From: Sacculina carcini
Taxonomy: Eukaryota > Arthropoda > Thecostraca > Sacculinidae
Assembly (NCBI GenBank): GCA_916048095.2
Contig: OU696584.1
Location: 4,181,849-4,245,848, forward strand
Reading direction: 5' to 3'
Length of the DNA: 64,000 nt
Shown: positions 25,501 to 38,825 of the stretch, in pieces
Layout of the letters: each line of letters starts with the position of its first letter
How positions within the stretch are numbered: position 1 is the first letter of the stretch
The notes under the pieces: model-generated
Databases searched by the model: none
What the model was told of the DNA's origin: nothing
What the model saw: the letters and a program-made list of their open reading frames with translations, nothing else
Position numbers and translations under genes: made by a program

Positions 25501-28500
25501 CAGTACTCAAAATACAAAACATAACAATGAACAGCGCAATTGTTGCATAACGCTTATATGCGTCGCAACCACTCCAAATTAAACAACGTCACCACAGATG
25601 CACTACAGTAGGTTTATTTAATTTTGCTTGGCCATCACCTGATTCTGGCCAAAATCTAACTGTTTTAAATATCGTCTATAAAACGTGAACTATATTATCA
25701 ATGTGACTCGGAAAAATTATACAAACACACAATATAGCAGAACCGCCAGAAACGTCCACAATAACCCAACGGAAAACACAATCACCACGACCCGCCAAAA
25801 AGCCCCCTTCCTCGCCACTTTCGTCCCCGGTCCTCCACACCAACATTGCCAGTTCGTTCTCCATCATCTCCCCCTCGCGTTTGGGACCGTGCGTCACATC
25901 GTCTCGATTATGCGACGTGGCGATCGTTGAGCACTGGTCGGGTGGCGAGGTGCTGGGATTGGAGACGATACCGGCGCCTCAGCAGGCAGTGTGCTGCGTC
26001 CAGCTGCCTCGACTTCGTTGGTCGGTGTGTGCGACTGGTGTGCTGATGTTGCGGGATCTGTCGTGTCGGGGGCGGTGTGTGCGTAACTACGCCGAATATA
26101 TCGGCGATTGCGACATAGCACACGACCGCTGGACATCCGGATCATGCAATGCCGATTTGGGTTGACGACAACAATGACACCGTATCGGGACCATCGTCGG
26201 GTGGTAAAGTCCTGTATCGCCACATGGCTGCCTTTCGCGAGCGTTTGGAATTCCCGAGCCGCACTATTGTACCGCTCCACGGTGCGCGGCGGCACTCTGT
26301 CGGCGGCGTCGGCTGCCGCCCCTCACTTTTGAGCGAAGACGCGTCGGTGAGCCGGCACGACATCTTGTACAGCGCAACCGAACACAACCTCTGCCGGCGA
26401 CAGTCCGTTGGATGCCGGCGTGTTACGGTATTGCAGAATGCCGCGTGTCCACTTCTGCTGGAGCGAGCGCGTCCGGTGGCACCAGCAGTGAGCGATGAGT
26501 CGCTTCATAATCTTCACCGCTGCTTCCGCCTGCCTGTTGGACTGTGCGTAGCCCGGTGATGACGTGCGATGCTCCCCTCCCACTCACGGAGGAAACTCGC
26601 TGCCGACGTCAGCTGCGGTCCGCCATCGCTGTAGATCACATCCGGAACACCTGCAAAACAAAACAAAGACTGCATGATTTTTGTTAGTTTGCGGGCTGAT
26701 GTTTCGAAGCCAAGCTCTGCGATAGTGGGCCACCTCGACAGCTGATTCACCACCACAACAAAATGGCGTCCGGTGTACTCGAAGAAGTCGGTTGAGACGA
26801 CCTGAAACGGACGCTGCGGCTTCGCGTGTGCCCTATACGTGTCACGCTGCTGCGACGGAAGAGAGTGAAGGCGAGTGTGGGTGTGGTCCCAGCGAAACTT
26901 ATTTCTTGAACTTATTTCTTTTTGAGAAGCGGACGCAGTAGTTGCAACAATGACGCAATCTCGTTGGAAAACGACGCTGTTTGGTTTGTCAGGCCAACAA
27001 ACGAGCGGAGCTCTGAGATGTTGGTCGGCTTCGCAAACATCGCAATAGCGTCCGTGAGTGTTGTCTCTAGTCGATATCCGTTCTTGTCCAACACGTAGCC
27101 AACGAATTTCGCGTGTGTCTGTGCTACGCGGAATTTGCTACGGTTGAGTGATACACCAGCTTCCGAACATCGCTGCAGGAACTCTTTCACTTGGTCGATG
27201 TGCTCCTCCAGCGACTGATCATACAACACTAAGTCGTCCACCACACCTGCGAAACGTTGTAAGCCTGAGAAGCACTCCGTCATGCGTCGATTGTAGTGTT
27301 CCGATATGCTAGTGATTCCATATGGGGCGCGCACATTAGCGGCCGAATGGTGCCAAAAACGTCGTCAGATATTGACTATCTTGATTTAGCGGACACGGGT
27401 GATAGTCTTTTAGGGCGTCAAACGTCGAAAACCATCCTGCTTCGGCTTGCAGGATTGATGTCACAGCCTCCGCCGCCGTCTCATTGGTACCGTTCACGGA
27501 CAACGTATCTGTTCAGATATGACAGGTCCACATAGTCGTATGCTGTTGTTGTTCTTTTTGGGCGACACCACGATTGACGCTCACCATTCTGCAGCCTCCG
27601 TAGTGGGTGCAATTGTCATTTTGCACTAGTGTCCAGCTCATTTTTCAATTTGTCGCGGAGGGCGCACTCGTCGTGGCGTTGTGACGCAGAACGGCCTTGC
27701 GTTGTTGTGCAAGACAATGCGAAATTTTTCGCCGGGCATCGACCTTATTTGTCCTTCGAAGACACGAGGGAACTCCTCGATTAGCCGTTGCGTCCACTTT
27801 TCGTCTGCGGCGGTGTCGCTCTGTGTCATTTTGCGTCGGGGTGGCGGGAGCGACGCTGTGTGCGGTGATTGGCGCGGCAGCCGCCGCGGTCTCTCTCGTT
27901 CATCTCGCACTTGGCAGACTTGCCGAGGATAATCCGTCGGGAGGAATCCGAAGTATCTCGAGGCAAACCACGACAGAACAAGTCCTTGCGCACCAGACAA
28001 CACGTGGAACTGTACGCTGGTCGTGCAATCGCCGCAGGTCAACGATGCGCCAAAAACACATATCGGTACCACTGTAGACTGGTCCGCCAGCTTGGGGTGT
28101 CCTTGCGGTGATCTCAGCTCGTCGGATGTGGTGTTAAGCGCGTCCAAAGCGTCAACACCCGCCACGCAAATGTCATCGCCGGAGTCCGGAATTGCCATCA
28201 TCTCCGCACAAGCGCGAGATGTACACACCGTTACTTTGACCTTCGGCGCCTGAGCAGCGCCCATAGTGGAAATTATGGATAACACTTGTGTCTTATTGCT
28301 ACGTTGTCGGCATATCCTGGCGAAGTGTCCCCGTTTTTTTTCAATTATTGCACACTGTTTCTTGCTGGGCAGTCTTTGACGTCTGTGTGTCATGCTCCGC
28401 CACACCAAGAACATTTTTGTCTGTGTTTATTCGAGCCTGATGTACCCCCTTTAGTTACTCTTTTATCCCTGTTTAGTTACTCTGTTACCTAGTTACTCAC

Positions 28501-29373
28501 CCCTTTAATCTTCCTCGCCACTTTCGTCCCCAGTCCTCCACACCAGCCTTGCCCGTTGGCTCTCCAATACTAACCAGCTGTCGAAACTTTTGCTTGTGTC
28601 TAACTGGCGGTGACCTAACCCATATTTCACGAGTCACCGCTCTGTGTGGTATACGCGGCTTAATTTTATCATTACTTCTGTTATTACTGTTGCTATACTT
28701 GCTATATTGCTACAAAATTTATCAAGAAGGTAAAATGGGATGAGCGCGTACGCTATAAATTGCATGGTTGTAATCTCTATTCATTTTGATCATTAAGAGA
28801 TAAAATGAGAAAATGCACTAGCATTAGAAAATATAGGCACACACTGTATGAATTAAACCAGGTGAGACGGATTAATTTGTTCAAAATATGAAGTAGAAAT
28901 AAATGTATTAAGTGAAATTAGCATGCATCAAATGGTAAATGTATGAAATAGAAAGACGTCTACTAAATGACATGGACATAAAATTGTATAGTTAATATAA
29001 ACAGAAGTGTAGTATTTTCAAAGAGTCCAACATGATTCCTCAACCTTCAACAACCTTCGAGATTCCTGCCATGACCCGCTTGGGCCGATATTTTATAGTT
29101 GTAGCCATAGTCCAATTGTTTGGAAACCACTGGTCTATTGCGTTATATATGTCTGTTGGTGTGAAGGTTCAATATTGCATTACATACGTCCAGTTTTTTG
29201 CATCATTTAATGCGTCTTTTTTATAAAAAACAAATCATTTTAATGTCAAGTCAATTGGATAAAATTATTGAGAAGTCTTAACACTTATTTCAATTAGTTT
29301 GTATATTTTCAATAATTTCTTTTTATTAGATTCTCTTGTGTACAGCTTGTCTGCTTCAATCCAATTTTGGCTG

Positions 29374-29417
<44 letters not shown>

Positions 29418-29514
29418 GTCCGTTCTTGTCGACTGTAATTCGTTTTTGTGGACTTTTTGCGCTCGTTTTCCATACGAATGCGTAAGATTGATCGTGCATG
29501 CTTGTGTGCGTGTG

Positions 29515-29564
<50 letters not shown>

Positions 29565-29724
29565 CTGTCAAAACTCCATTAGTTGCCTTTCGTTTTGGGC
29601 CTTTGTGTGTGTGCGCGCGTCTGTATGTGTGTTTGTGCGTGTGAAAAGAGTGTTTCTCGTATTTGAGTACTCGCTGCTTTTTTCAACGACTGCCTTTTAC
29701 ATTCAACTTCAGCCTAACACTCAA

Positions 29725-29781
<57 letters not shown>

Positions 29782-31529
29782 CACACGCAGAATTTTCTCA
29801 CAGTGCGCCCAGTCGCGAGGCAGGCGTAATCGCACATACGGCGCATTAGTAGCTGCAATCTCACGCAATACTAGGCCGTATGTACATTATGTACAGTGCG
29901 CCAGTTGAGTGTGAGTTATGTTCTGTTGCATGGTGTGTGTGTGATGGTGCTGAATTGCAATATGAACGGGCGCCATTGATGGTATCATTCCATCTTTTTT
30001 GATGATGCACAAGTGCAAGATGATGGCCGCCTCTCAACCTGGCCAGATGCATCTTGTCTTATTTTGTGAGTGTGTTCTCTAGTGTGTGTGTGTGTGAGTG
30101 TGAGTGTGACGGTGTTTGAGCGTGTTGATTCTACATTGTTGTTGTTGTTGTACAGGAGACAGTGCAGTTGCTGGTCAAAATTCTGCGCAGCGCCGGCGTT
30201 CGCAAGGTGCCCGTGTTGGTGCGCTGTTCCGACGATGTGGTCATGTCGGCCACCAACTTTGTGTCCGAGAGGTGCTACAATCACCACCACCATAACTCTT
30301 CTCTATTTGTGTGTGTGTGTGTGTGTGTGCGTGTCTTTCACAAACACACACACACAGTTATAAAGAGATTAAAAAAATTGCTTCCTAAATCCGTAGTATA
30401 CCTTGCTGCTTGTTGTGTGGACAAGTGGATAATGATAATGTGCGCTGTTACTGATACTGTATCGCACTGGCATAGTATACACTTACTACTGCTACTACTA
30501 CTCACTACAGATACTACTACTTATCACTTACTACAACCACGGATACTTACAACGGCAACAGACACTTACTAATACTAATATAACTTTTACTTAATACTTG
30601 CTTACTACTACTGGGTGACCCAAAAAACAGGCCCCACTTCTAATTAGGCCTCGTTTCTTAGTGTTTGGTCCGAATGAAATGAAACTTTGGTCATAACTAG
30701 TTTATTATATACAAAACATCACATCAAAACACTGGAGTATTTGGTCTTTTTTCTCCCTTCTACAGCATGTGTTCTAGATGACAGTGTTATGTGTTGTTTC
30801 GTGTTTTATTGTTATTTTGTTGGCAAATATATTCTAAACAAACAAACAAAAACAACACGCATGCACACATTTAATAAGCCTATTGCAAGTATACTGTACA
30901 CAGCAATTTCGCCTCTTATATTATGTGTGTGTGTGTGTGTGTCAGACTGTGTCCCATATTTCAGGTGTCGAACGTTCGCGGAGACAACCTCGACTTGTTG
31001 AAGATGTTCCTCAACCTGTTGTCCACTCGTGTGCTCGGCAAATGCGACGAGCCGGCGCTGTTTCAGATCGACGACACTTACTCAGTGCCGGTCAGTCAGG
31101 ACTCTGCACACACTCACACTCACACACACACACACACACATTGACACGCAAACATACACTGACACACATACGTACTGACATACACACACACTCACTCACT
31201 GACACACACTCACACACTCACTGACATACACACTCACACACATTCACTGGCACACGCATTGACACGCACACACTCACACACACACACCCACTTAAACACA
31301 TTGACACGCAAACATACACTGATACACATACGCACTGACACAAACGCTCACATTTACACACATACTCGCTCTCTCTCTCTCTCACACACATACACAGAGA
31401 GAGAGAGAGAGAGAAATTCACACACTCGGTGACCAGGCACACAAGTACACGCATACGCGTACTCGCATGTTTATACGAATACGCACAAATATAAATATAC
31501 ACATATATATACATATACACATATATACA

Positions 31530-31595
<66 letters not shown>

Positions 31596-34500
31596 GCGTC
31601 GTCACACTTGTGCTGCGGCAATGGCACACCCAGTCAGCTCATACCGTGGGGCTCTCTGAGTCGGTAAAATGCCGTTTTCTTCAACTTGCACGTTCATGGC
31701 TGGTCTCAAGTTGGTGATATAAATTGCTTCAAACTGTTTCAAACGCTGTATGTCACGTTCTTGGTCAATGATCTCTGTGCTTTTACTATCTGCTCACTAT
31801 TGATCTTTTGCTTGTGCACCGAGATGTTGTGCTTTTGGATTGCACCATTGCTGAGGTGGCACGTCAGCCGTCGCGACAGAGTTTTGGTCGTCATACCGAT
31901 GTATGAATGAGGCCCACACTCTTCATTTGGACAGGTGTATCGGTATACGACATGGTGTTGTGGTGACGTTGTTTAATTTGGAGTGGTTGCGACGCATATA
32001 AGCGTTATGCGACAATTGCGCTGTTCATTGTTATGTTTTGTGTTTTGAGTACTGTGAGTTGTTTTAGTATAAATTGGTGTAATGTTATATTATATATTTA
32101 TTGTAATTATTATTAGTTTTCTTTTGTATTATTTAATGTTATTGCGTATTTAAATATGTTATTGTGCTGTGTGGGCCACTCTCGGCTTTATGATTGGTCC
32201 ACGTCTGACCTGTCGCTGGCGTGGCACCTGATTGGTCCACGTCAGCAATGACCTAGGAGTATGTAGTTAGACGCCGCTTGCACACATAGCATTTGTTCAA
32301 TTGTTCCTTGGTCACGCTTTGGTGTCGTACACATAATATTTGCGCGTACTAGTTTGCGAGAATTGGTTTTTCTGTAGCTAATGGCTACAAGTGGTGCCCC
32401 GAGTGAGTCGTGAGTACATTTTTTCAGTTATCATTCTCCATATTTCAATATTAATCACTCACCTGATTCGTCCTCTGGCCATTCATTTTTTTCACGTGTC
32501 TATATTTTCCGGTTTCATATATCTTTTTTCCAATTTCAACCTGTTTTCCTTAGTTTTCATTGTTCTGCCAGTATTTCGTCGGGTCTATTTCACATCCTAT
32601 TCGTTATTTTAATTGATTTCCGTTTTCTATTGTCGGTCCGTTGCCATTTCACTGTCGTTCTCATTCTTCGAATCACAATGTCATTTGACGACAAATTCCA
32701 TGTCGAGCCTGAGGCCACTGTCAACCGCGTCGCCGTAAAAGTGCCTGTATTTATGCCCAAGTCTGCTGAAGGCTGGTTTCACATTTTGGAGGCGCAATTC
32801 AGGCTGCAAAATATCACCGTTGACGGGACGCGTTTCGATCACGTGCTGGCGTCACTTCCTCCGGACGTCATAACTCAACTTCCACCCAGTTGTCTGAATA
32901 CGCGCAGCTACAGTACCATCAGGGAAGAAGTCACTCAGCTGTATGAACGCTCCAGACCGGAGTTGTTTGAAGAGCTCATATCGAAGCAGCCGCTGACCGG
33001 AAAACCATCAATTTATATGGCTGAGCTGCAAACAACTGCTCGCAATGTGGGGGTATCGGATGACCTTGTTCGACACAAGTTTGTACAGGCCCTCCCATCA
33101 GCTATCGGACCGGGTCTGGCTTCGCACAAGGAATTGTCATTGACGGGATTGGCCAAATTGGCAGATGAACTGGTTCCCCTGCTCGCGTCAACATCGTATG
33201 GCATAACGACACCAACTGTACCGTGCCTGGCGGCCCCCGCTGGGGTTTCCGCATCGGCTGGCGTGCGCGATGCGTTCAACAGAAGTCCGGTCGCATCGCC
33301 GAGCACCGGTCTAGGTCTCCAGCCGTATTTCGTCGGACAGAAGCCGCAGGTATGCAGAGCACACCTGTTTTACGGACCCAAAGCTCGTACGTGCAAGCCT
33401 TGGTGCCGCTGGCCCAAGAAGAGCCGTGACGTCCGAATGCAGCCGTCCTCGCGTACTGCCTCACCTGCTCGTCAGCCGACGGAAAACTAGTGAGGCAGGC
33501 GTGTAACTCTGTGAATACTCGCCTGCCGCTCTTGCAAGTCACAGCCGTCATAAATGAGAAGTTGTATATGTTCATCGTGGACACGGGCGCGGCGGTATCA
33601 GTAATACCCCCGACAATCGTGTCACCAGCTACAGTTGAACCGAGCGCGGTGAGCATCAGGTCGGCAGGTGGGCAACCAATACAAGTTTACGGCGAGGTTC
33701 GTTTGAAGGTTGGTCTACGCTGTCTCCGTCGTCAGTTGTACTGGACTTTTATCGTCGCTGACGTCACGCAAGCTCTCCTCGGCCAGGATTTGTTGGCCCA
33801 TTTCGACTTGATCGTGGATTGTCGTCGGCGCAGCATTCGCGATTCGAGCACAGATTTATCTGTTCAATGCACAGTTTCTTCTGTGAACACATGCGGTGTT
33901 GTTGTCAACGATGCAGCTGATGTGCCTCCGAGTGTGCAGCTGCTGCTGTCGAAATTTCCGTGTCTCATCTCGCCGTCTCAGCATCCACCGACAGCAAATA
34001 CATCAGCTGTTTCGCACACCATCGATACGGGCAGCTCTGCACCAACGTTCGCTTCGCCACGCCGCCTCAACCCGCAGCGAGAAGCGGCAGCGCGTCAAGT
34101 CTTCGACCAGCTCCTTGAACAAGGTATAGTGCGTCCGTCGAAGTCTCCGTGGGCTTCACCGCTCCATCTTGTTCCGAAACGAAGCCCGGGCGAGTGGCGT
34201 GTGACGGGTGACTACCGCGCTCTCAATAGCATCACAGTCCCCGACCGCTACCCGCTGCCGCATATACATGCGGTGGCGTCGCGCATACACGCCAAGACGG
34301 TGTTCAGTAAGCTTGATCTGGTGCGCGCCTTTTATAATATTCCGATGGCACCAAGCGACATTTAAAAAACGGCGGTCACAACACCGTTTGGGCTATTTGA
34401 GTACATGTTTATGCCTCTTGGTCTGCGTAACAGTGGAGCCACTTTCCAGAGGTTCATGGACTCCATCTTTCGCCACTTGTCCTGTGTTTTTGTATATCTT

Positions 34501-37500
34501 GATGATATCATAATTTTTTCCGAGTCTGCAAATCGACATGTTTCTGATCTCACCGATGTTTTCCGCGTCCTCAGTTCGCACAAACTTCGTATCGCCGCCA
34601 ACAAATGCGAATTTTTCAAGACGTCGATAGATTTCCTCGGGCACACCATCAGTGGTGAGGGCATCGGCCCGCCGAAGCACAGAGTTGAGGCCATTCAGGC
34701 ATTTCCTCTGCCAAAGGACACTGCGGGATTGCGTAGATTTCTAGGCATGGCCGGGTTTTATCGCCGTATGGTCCCGCACTTTTCAGAGATATCGCACCCT
34801 TTGTCGGAAATGTTACGAAAATGCCAGAAGAATGCTGCGGTTGTGTGGTCCGAGGAAGGAGAAGCTGCATTCGACGCAGTGAAACAAGCTCTGGCAACCG
34901 CATGTTTGTTGGCAGCTCACCATCCGACTGCGTCCGACTACCACCTGGTCACAGATTGTTCCGCGCACGCTGCTGGCGCCGCTCTGCACCAGGTAGTGGA
35001 TGGTACGCCTCACGTGATCGGTTTCTTTTCTAAGAAATCATCGCACGCACAGCAGCAGTACGCTGCTTTCGACCGTGAGCTGCTGGCAGCATACATGGCC
35101 GTTATGCACTTTAAGCACACGATACAAGGCGACCGTACCATCTTGTTCACCGACCACAAACCTTTGGTCGGTGCTTTTTACAGTCGTCGCCCCGCCAAGC
35201 TGGATCGCCAGCAGCGCTATCTCGCGGTGCTCACTGAATACGTGGCCGACCTGCACTTCATCAGGGGCGCAGATAATGTCGTCGCGGACTGCCTATCGCG
35301 CGCAGCGTGCAGTATCGCCGTGGACGCGTGGGATCTGCCGGCTCTGGCGGCTTCACAGGCCGCTGATCCGGACATGTGTGTCGCTCAGCACTCTCTGAAG
35401 CCTTTTCCCGTGAGCGGCGACCACATGTTGTACTGCGAGACGTCACAGGGCCACCCGCGTCCGTGCCACTGTCACACAGACGCGCAATTTTCACCAGCCT
35501 GCACAACACGGCTCACCCTGGCAAAAGAGTCAGTGTGACACTCGTGAAATCCCGCTATTTCTGGCCGTCGTTGGTGCGAGATGTGCAGTGCTGGGTGACC
35601 GAGTGTCTTGCTTGTCAGGAAAGTAAAATTCACCGACATACCAAGCCACCCCCAACGCCATTTGTCGCGTCGGGCGGACGGTTTGAAACCGTTCACATCG
35701 ACATCGTGGGCCCGCTGCCTCCGCAGGTTATGCGCGGCCACCCGTTTTCCAACGCTTTCCGCTATCTGTTGACGTGTGTTGACCGCGCTACACGCTGGGT
35801 CGAGGCCGTACCGCTGGTTGACTGCACCACAGAAACGATTACAAGGGCTTTCGTTAATTCGTGGGTCTCACGTTTCGGCGTACCGCTTTTTGTCGTAACC
35901 GACCGCGGTCCGCAATTTGAGTCTGACCTCTTCAGAGAGCTCTCCAATACCATCGGCTTTCACAGATTGCGCACGACGGCTTACCATCCACAGAGCAATG
36001 GTTTTATCGAGCGCCAACATCGGGTACTCAAGGCATCTATCCGAGCGCGACGTCAAGAATGGCTCGATTCACTGCCAATCGTACTCATGGGCATGCGGAT
36101 GCTTCCGTCGTGCCATGGTTTGTCTCCCTTCAGCGCGGTGACCGGCACTGAGTTGATGTGCCCGCGAATCGCTCTCGACGACGCCGACTCTGCAGACAAC
36201 CAACGTGGTTTTGTTCGAGAGCTGGCGATAAGGATGTCGGAGATGGATTTCCGATCAATGTCTGCTGGTACAAGGCATGGGCAATCGCAGGAGTACGTTC
36301 CATCCCAACTGGAGCACTGTTCACACGTGTGGATCCGTGTGGACCGGGTGCGGCATTCGCTGGAGGCTCCGTACAGCGGGCCATATCGTGTGGTGCATCG
36401 TGGCCCGGCAGTGTTTACTGTCGAGCTGCCATCATGATCGACCGAGACCGTCTCTGTCGCCCGGCTGAAGCCGGCCGTCCTACCGATAAGGTCACACCAT
36501 GTAGCACCACATCACGCTGACACTGCTGACGCCACGCCCAAGACTCAGGCGCCGGCTGACGTCTCACCTCAGTCAGAAGAACCGAGCAGGCATCACGATA
36601 CTCGCGTGAAGACGCGCAGCGGTCGAACTGTTCGTTTTCGGCGAGAACCACAGTTTTTCTATTTTTGATTATATTGTTGTTGAGATGTTTGCATACGATT
36701 GTTGTTAGGTGAACATTTTGTATGCTCATGTTACGCCCACGTGTACACGGAGAGGCATGTTTATTCATGATTGTGCGTGTGTATATCTCTTATTTATAGA
36801 TGTGTACGCATACGTTGGTTTACGCGTGTGTGTGCACATTATTGTATGCGTACAACTGTTGTGTGCGTACTAACGTGTTTGCATTTGTTACATTGTACCT
36901 GTTTTTGCGAGTATATAGTGAACTTGTCTTATGTTATTGTTGTGTGCGTACATGACATTTCCTGGCTGGTGTACGTACGGATCATAGATGTACGGACTTG
37001 TGTGCTTATTTCTAGTGTTATGCATTTCATGTGTTGATACCAGCTGTTCTTACGTTCAGTTTTTGTACGTGAACTTCATGTTTCTTCACTCTTTGTTCAT
37101 TGTTACCCGAGAATTCTAGTTCCGGGATTCCTCGTGTCGGTAGTTGCATTCAACTTATCGTTCGTTATAGTTTTTTACACAAGTATATATTTTTTCCAGG
37201 ACCGTTTACATGTTCGTCCTACTATTCACAACTTTGTCCATGTTTCTTCCGTATCCTGGTTTGAAATGCTCCGCATCAATGGTTTGAAATGTTCCGTCGA
37301 ACCGCATTACATCATCATTGTTTTCGTTCACCGTTTTTCACTTTTCGTTCCGCTCTAGATTTGTATCCTGTTTTTTTTGCTGGTAGCTCCGCTTCTGGGG
37401 GAGGGAGTCGTGTGGTGACGTTGTTTAATTTGGAGTGGTTGCGACGCATATAAGCGTTATGCGACAATTGCGCTGTTCATTGTTATGTTTTGTGTTTTGA

Positions 37501-38763
37501 GTACTGTGAGTTGTTTTAGTATAAATTGGTGTAATGTTATATTATATATTTATTGTAATTACTATTAGTTTTCTTTTGTATTATTTAATGTTAGTGCGTA
37601 TTTAAATATGCTCTTGTGCTGTGTGGGCCACTCTCGGCTTTATGATTGGTCCACGTCTGACCTGTCGCTGGCGTGGCACCTGATTGGTCCACGTCAGCAA
37701 TGACCTAGGAGTATGTAGTTAGACGCCGCTTGCACACATAGCATTTGTTCAATTGCTCCTTGGTCACGCTTTGGTGTCGTACACATAATATATGCGCGTA
37801 CTAGCTTGCGAGAATTGGTTTTTCTGTAGCTAATGGCTACAGTGCTGCTGCAACTTGCTGGGCTTCTCCATCATGCGACTGTTTTTCATAATAACATTGG
37901 CTGTTTTCCGCGACTGGTAATAAATTTTCAATTTGACCTTTTTTGTGTCGCTGGTGGCCTTCACGTTTTTCTCGACAATTTCTCGCATGACTCTTTCATC
38001 CACTCGATATGCAAAGCTCATGATGTTTTATAGTACATACATATCGCTTGTGTATCTTCATTTTCGGGCACATTGCGGATGAATTGTTTGTTGAGCGTTT
38101 CCTTTATGACTTTGGACACATCTTCACTTGAGTAGCCGTTGTTCACGAGTACCTGTGTCAAGCGCTCAAGCTCGCGATGTGTTGACTCCCAGTCTGAGCA
38201 GTGGGTGATTGCACGACGAACGTAGGCGCTGATGGTGGAGCGTTTGTATTTGTTCGGGCACTCGCTTGCAGCATTGAGGCACAGTCCTTCATTCGTCGGC
38301 TTCGTGTACACACACGTTTTCATCTTTCTTCCTTTGAGCTGCATGAGGACGTCTAGGGATGACAGTTGTCTGTTTTGTGCATGTTCGCTGGTGTATCTCA
38401 GGCCGGTTTTGTCTTCGAATGCCTTTTTGATTGTGGTCACTTCGTCATTTGATTTGACGCACAGAAACATGTCGTCAAAATAACGGCAATATACAAGTTG
38501 TTTGTGCAGTTTCATGATGTTGTTTGTTTTGATGTTGTTGTTGATGATTGTTTCTGCGTTGCCCATGAAGAAATTTGCAAACAAAACACCTAGCGGACTG
38601 CCCATTTCAATGCCGTCGATCTGTTGATACAGCTGTCCACTGGGGCAGATGAAGGGCGCTTCCTTGGAGCATATTGCAATCAACGCACACAGTACCTGTT
38701 CGGGCACTTCTAATGGTTTTGTGTCGCTACATCTGTGGACACGGTCCATGATGATGTCAATGG

Positions 38764-38825
<62 letters not shown>

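Larger units (their letters stand above)
19693..25596 (-). mobile_element. CsRn1-type Ty3/Gypsy LTR retrotransposon, copy A1 (full length)
   Basis: This 5904-bp element has 430-bp LTRs (19693-20122 and 25167-25596) that differ by eye at about one base, and a 4-bp target duplication GATG (19689-19692, 25597-25600). In minus orientation the order is 5' LTR, primer-binding site, gag, pol (protease-RT-RNase H-integrase), purine tract, 3' LTR. The gag motif CX2HX9CX3C ([18 protein letters not shown]) is the hallmark of the CsRn1/Kabuki clade. The copy looks recent but is inactivated by a 1-base deletion in gag near 24700 and a stop at 22413-22415 in the RNase H region. No chromodomain was seen. 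A second copy lies inverted at 31959-37841. Confidence 0.95.
31959..37841 (+). mobile_element. CsRn1-type Ty3/Gypsy LTR retrotransposon, copy A2 (full length)
   Basis: This 5883-bp element is a close inverted copy of A1, with 431-bp LTRs (31959-32389, 37411-37841) differing at about seven sites by eye. The 4-bp duplication is GTGT (31955-31958) / GTGC (37842-37845). The layout is LTR, primer site 32392-32409, gag 32678-33490, pol 33490-36668, purine tract 37394-37410, LTR. Gag is intact. Pol carries a stop in RT (34363-34365), a 4-base deletion near 35465 in the RNase H-integrase link, and a stop at the integrase C-terminus (36435-36437). It is inserted in Penelope-like element A. Confidence 0.95.
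31594..38768 (-). mobile_element. Penelope-like element A, split by Gypsy A2
   Basis: The two parts, 38768-37842 and 31958-31594 (minus strand), are separated by the LTR element at 31959-37841. The first part encodes the RT with [18 protein letters not shown], the catalytic YFDDMF and LSSLDVLM, with a frameshift near 38020-38040. The second part encodes a GIY-YIG endonuclease start, [20 protein letters not shown] with a following RRL. Reading through the target duplication gives a continuous frame (LQQH then HVVYRY). The 5' half is missing, and both ends abut (TA)n tracts. Confidence 0.88.

Noticed and set aside
30609-30660. Stretch GGGTGACCCAAAAAACAGGC resembling a mariner end
   Set aside because: No matching inverted end or transposase was found nearby.
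30966-31090. Alternative acceptor TTTCAG/GTGTCG for GTPBP1 exon 8
   Set aside because: It would remove the conserved LCPIFQ residues and break the reading phase with exon 7.
32630-32677. Upstream in-frame start for Gypsy A2 gag
   Set aside because: The extra 16 codons are not kept as an open coding stretch in copy A1, so the MSFDDK start is preferred.
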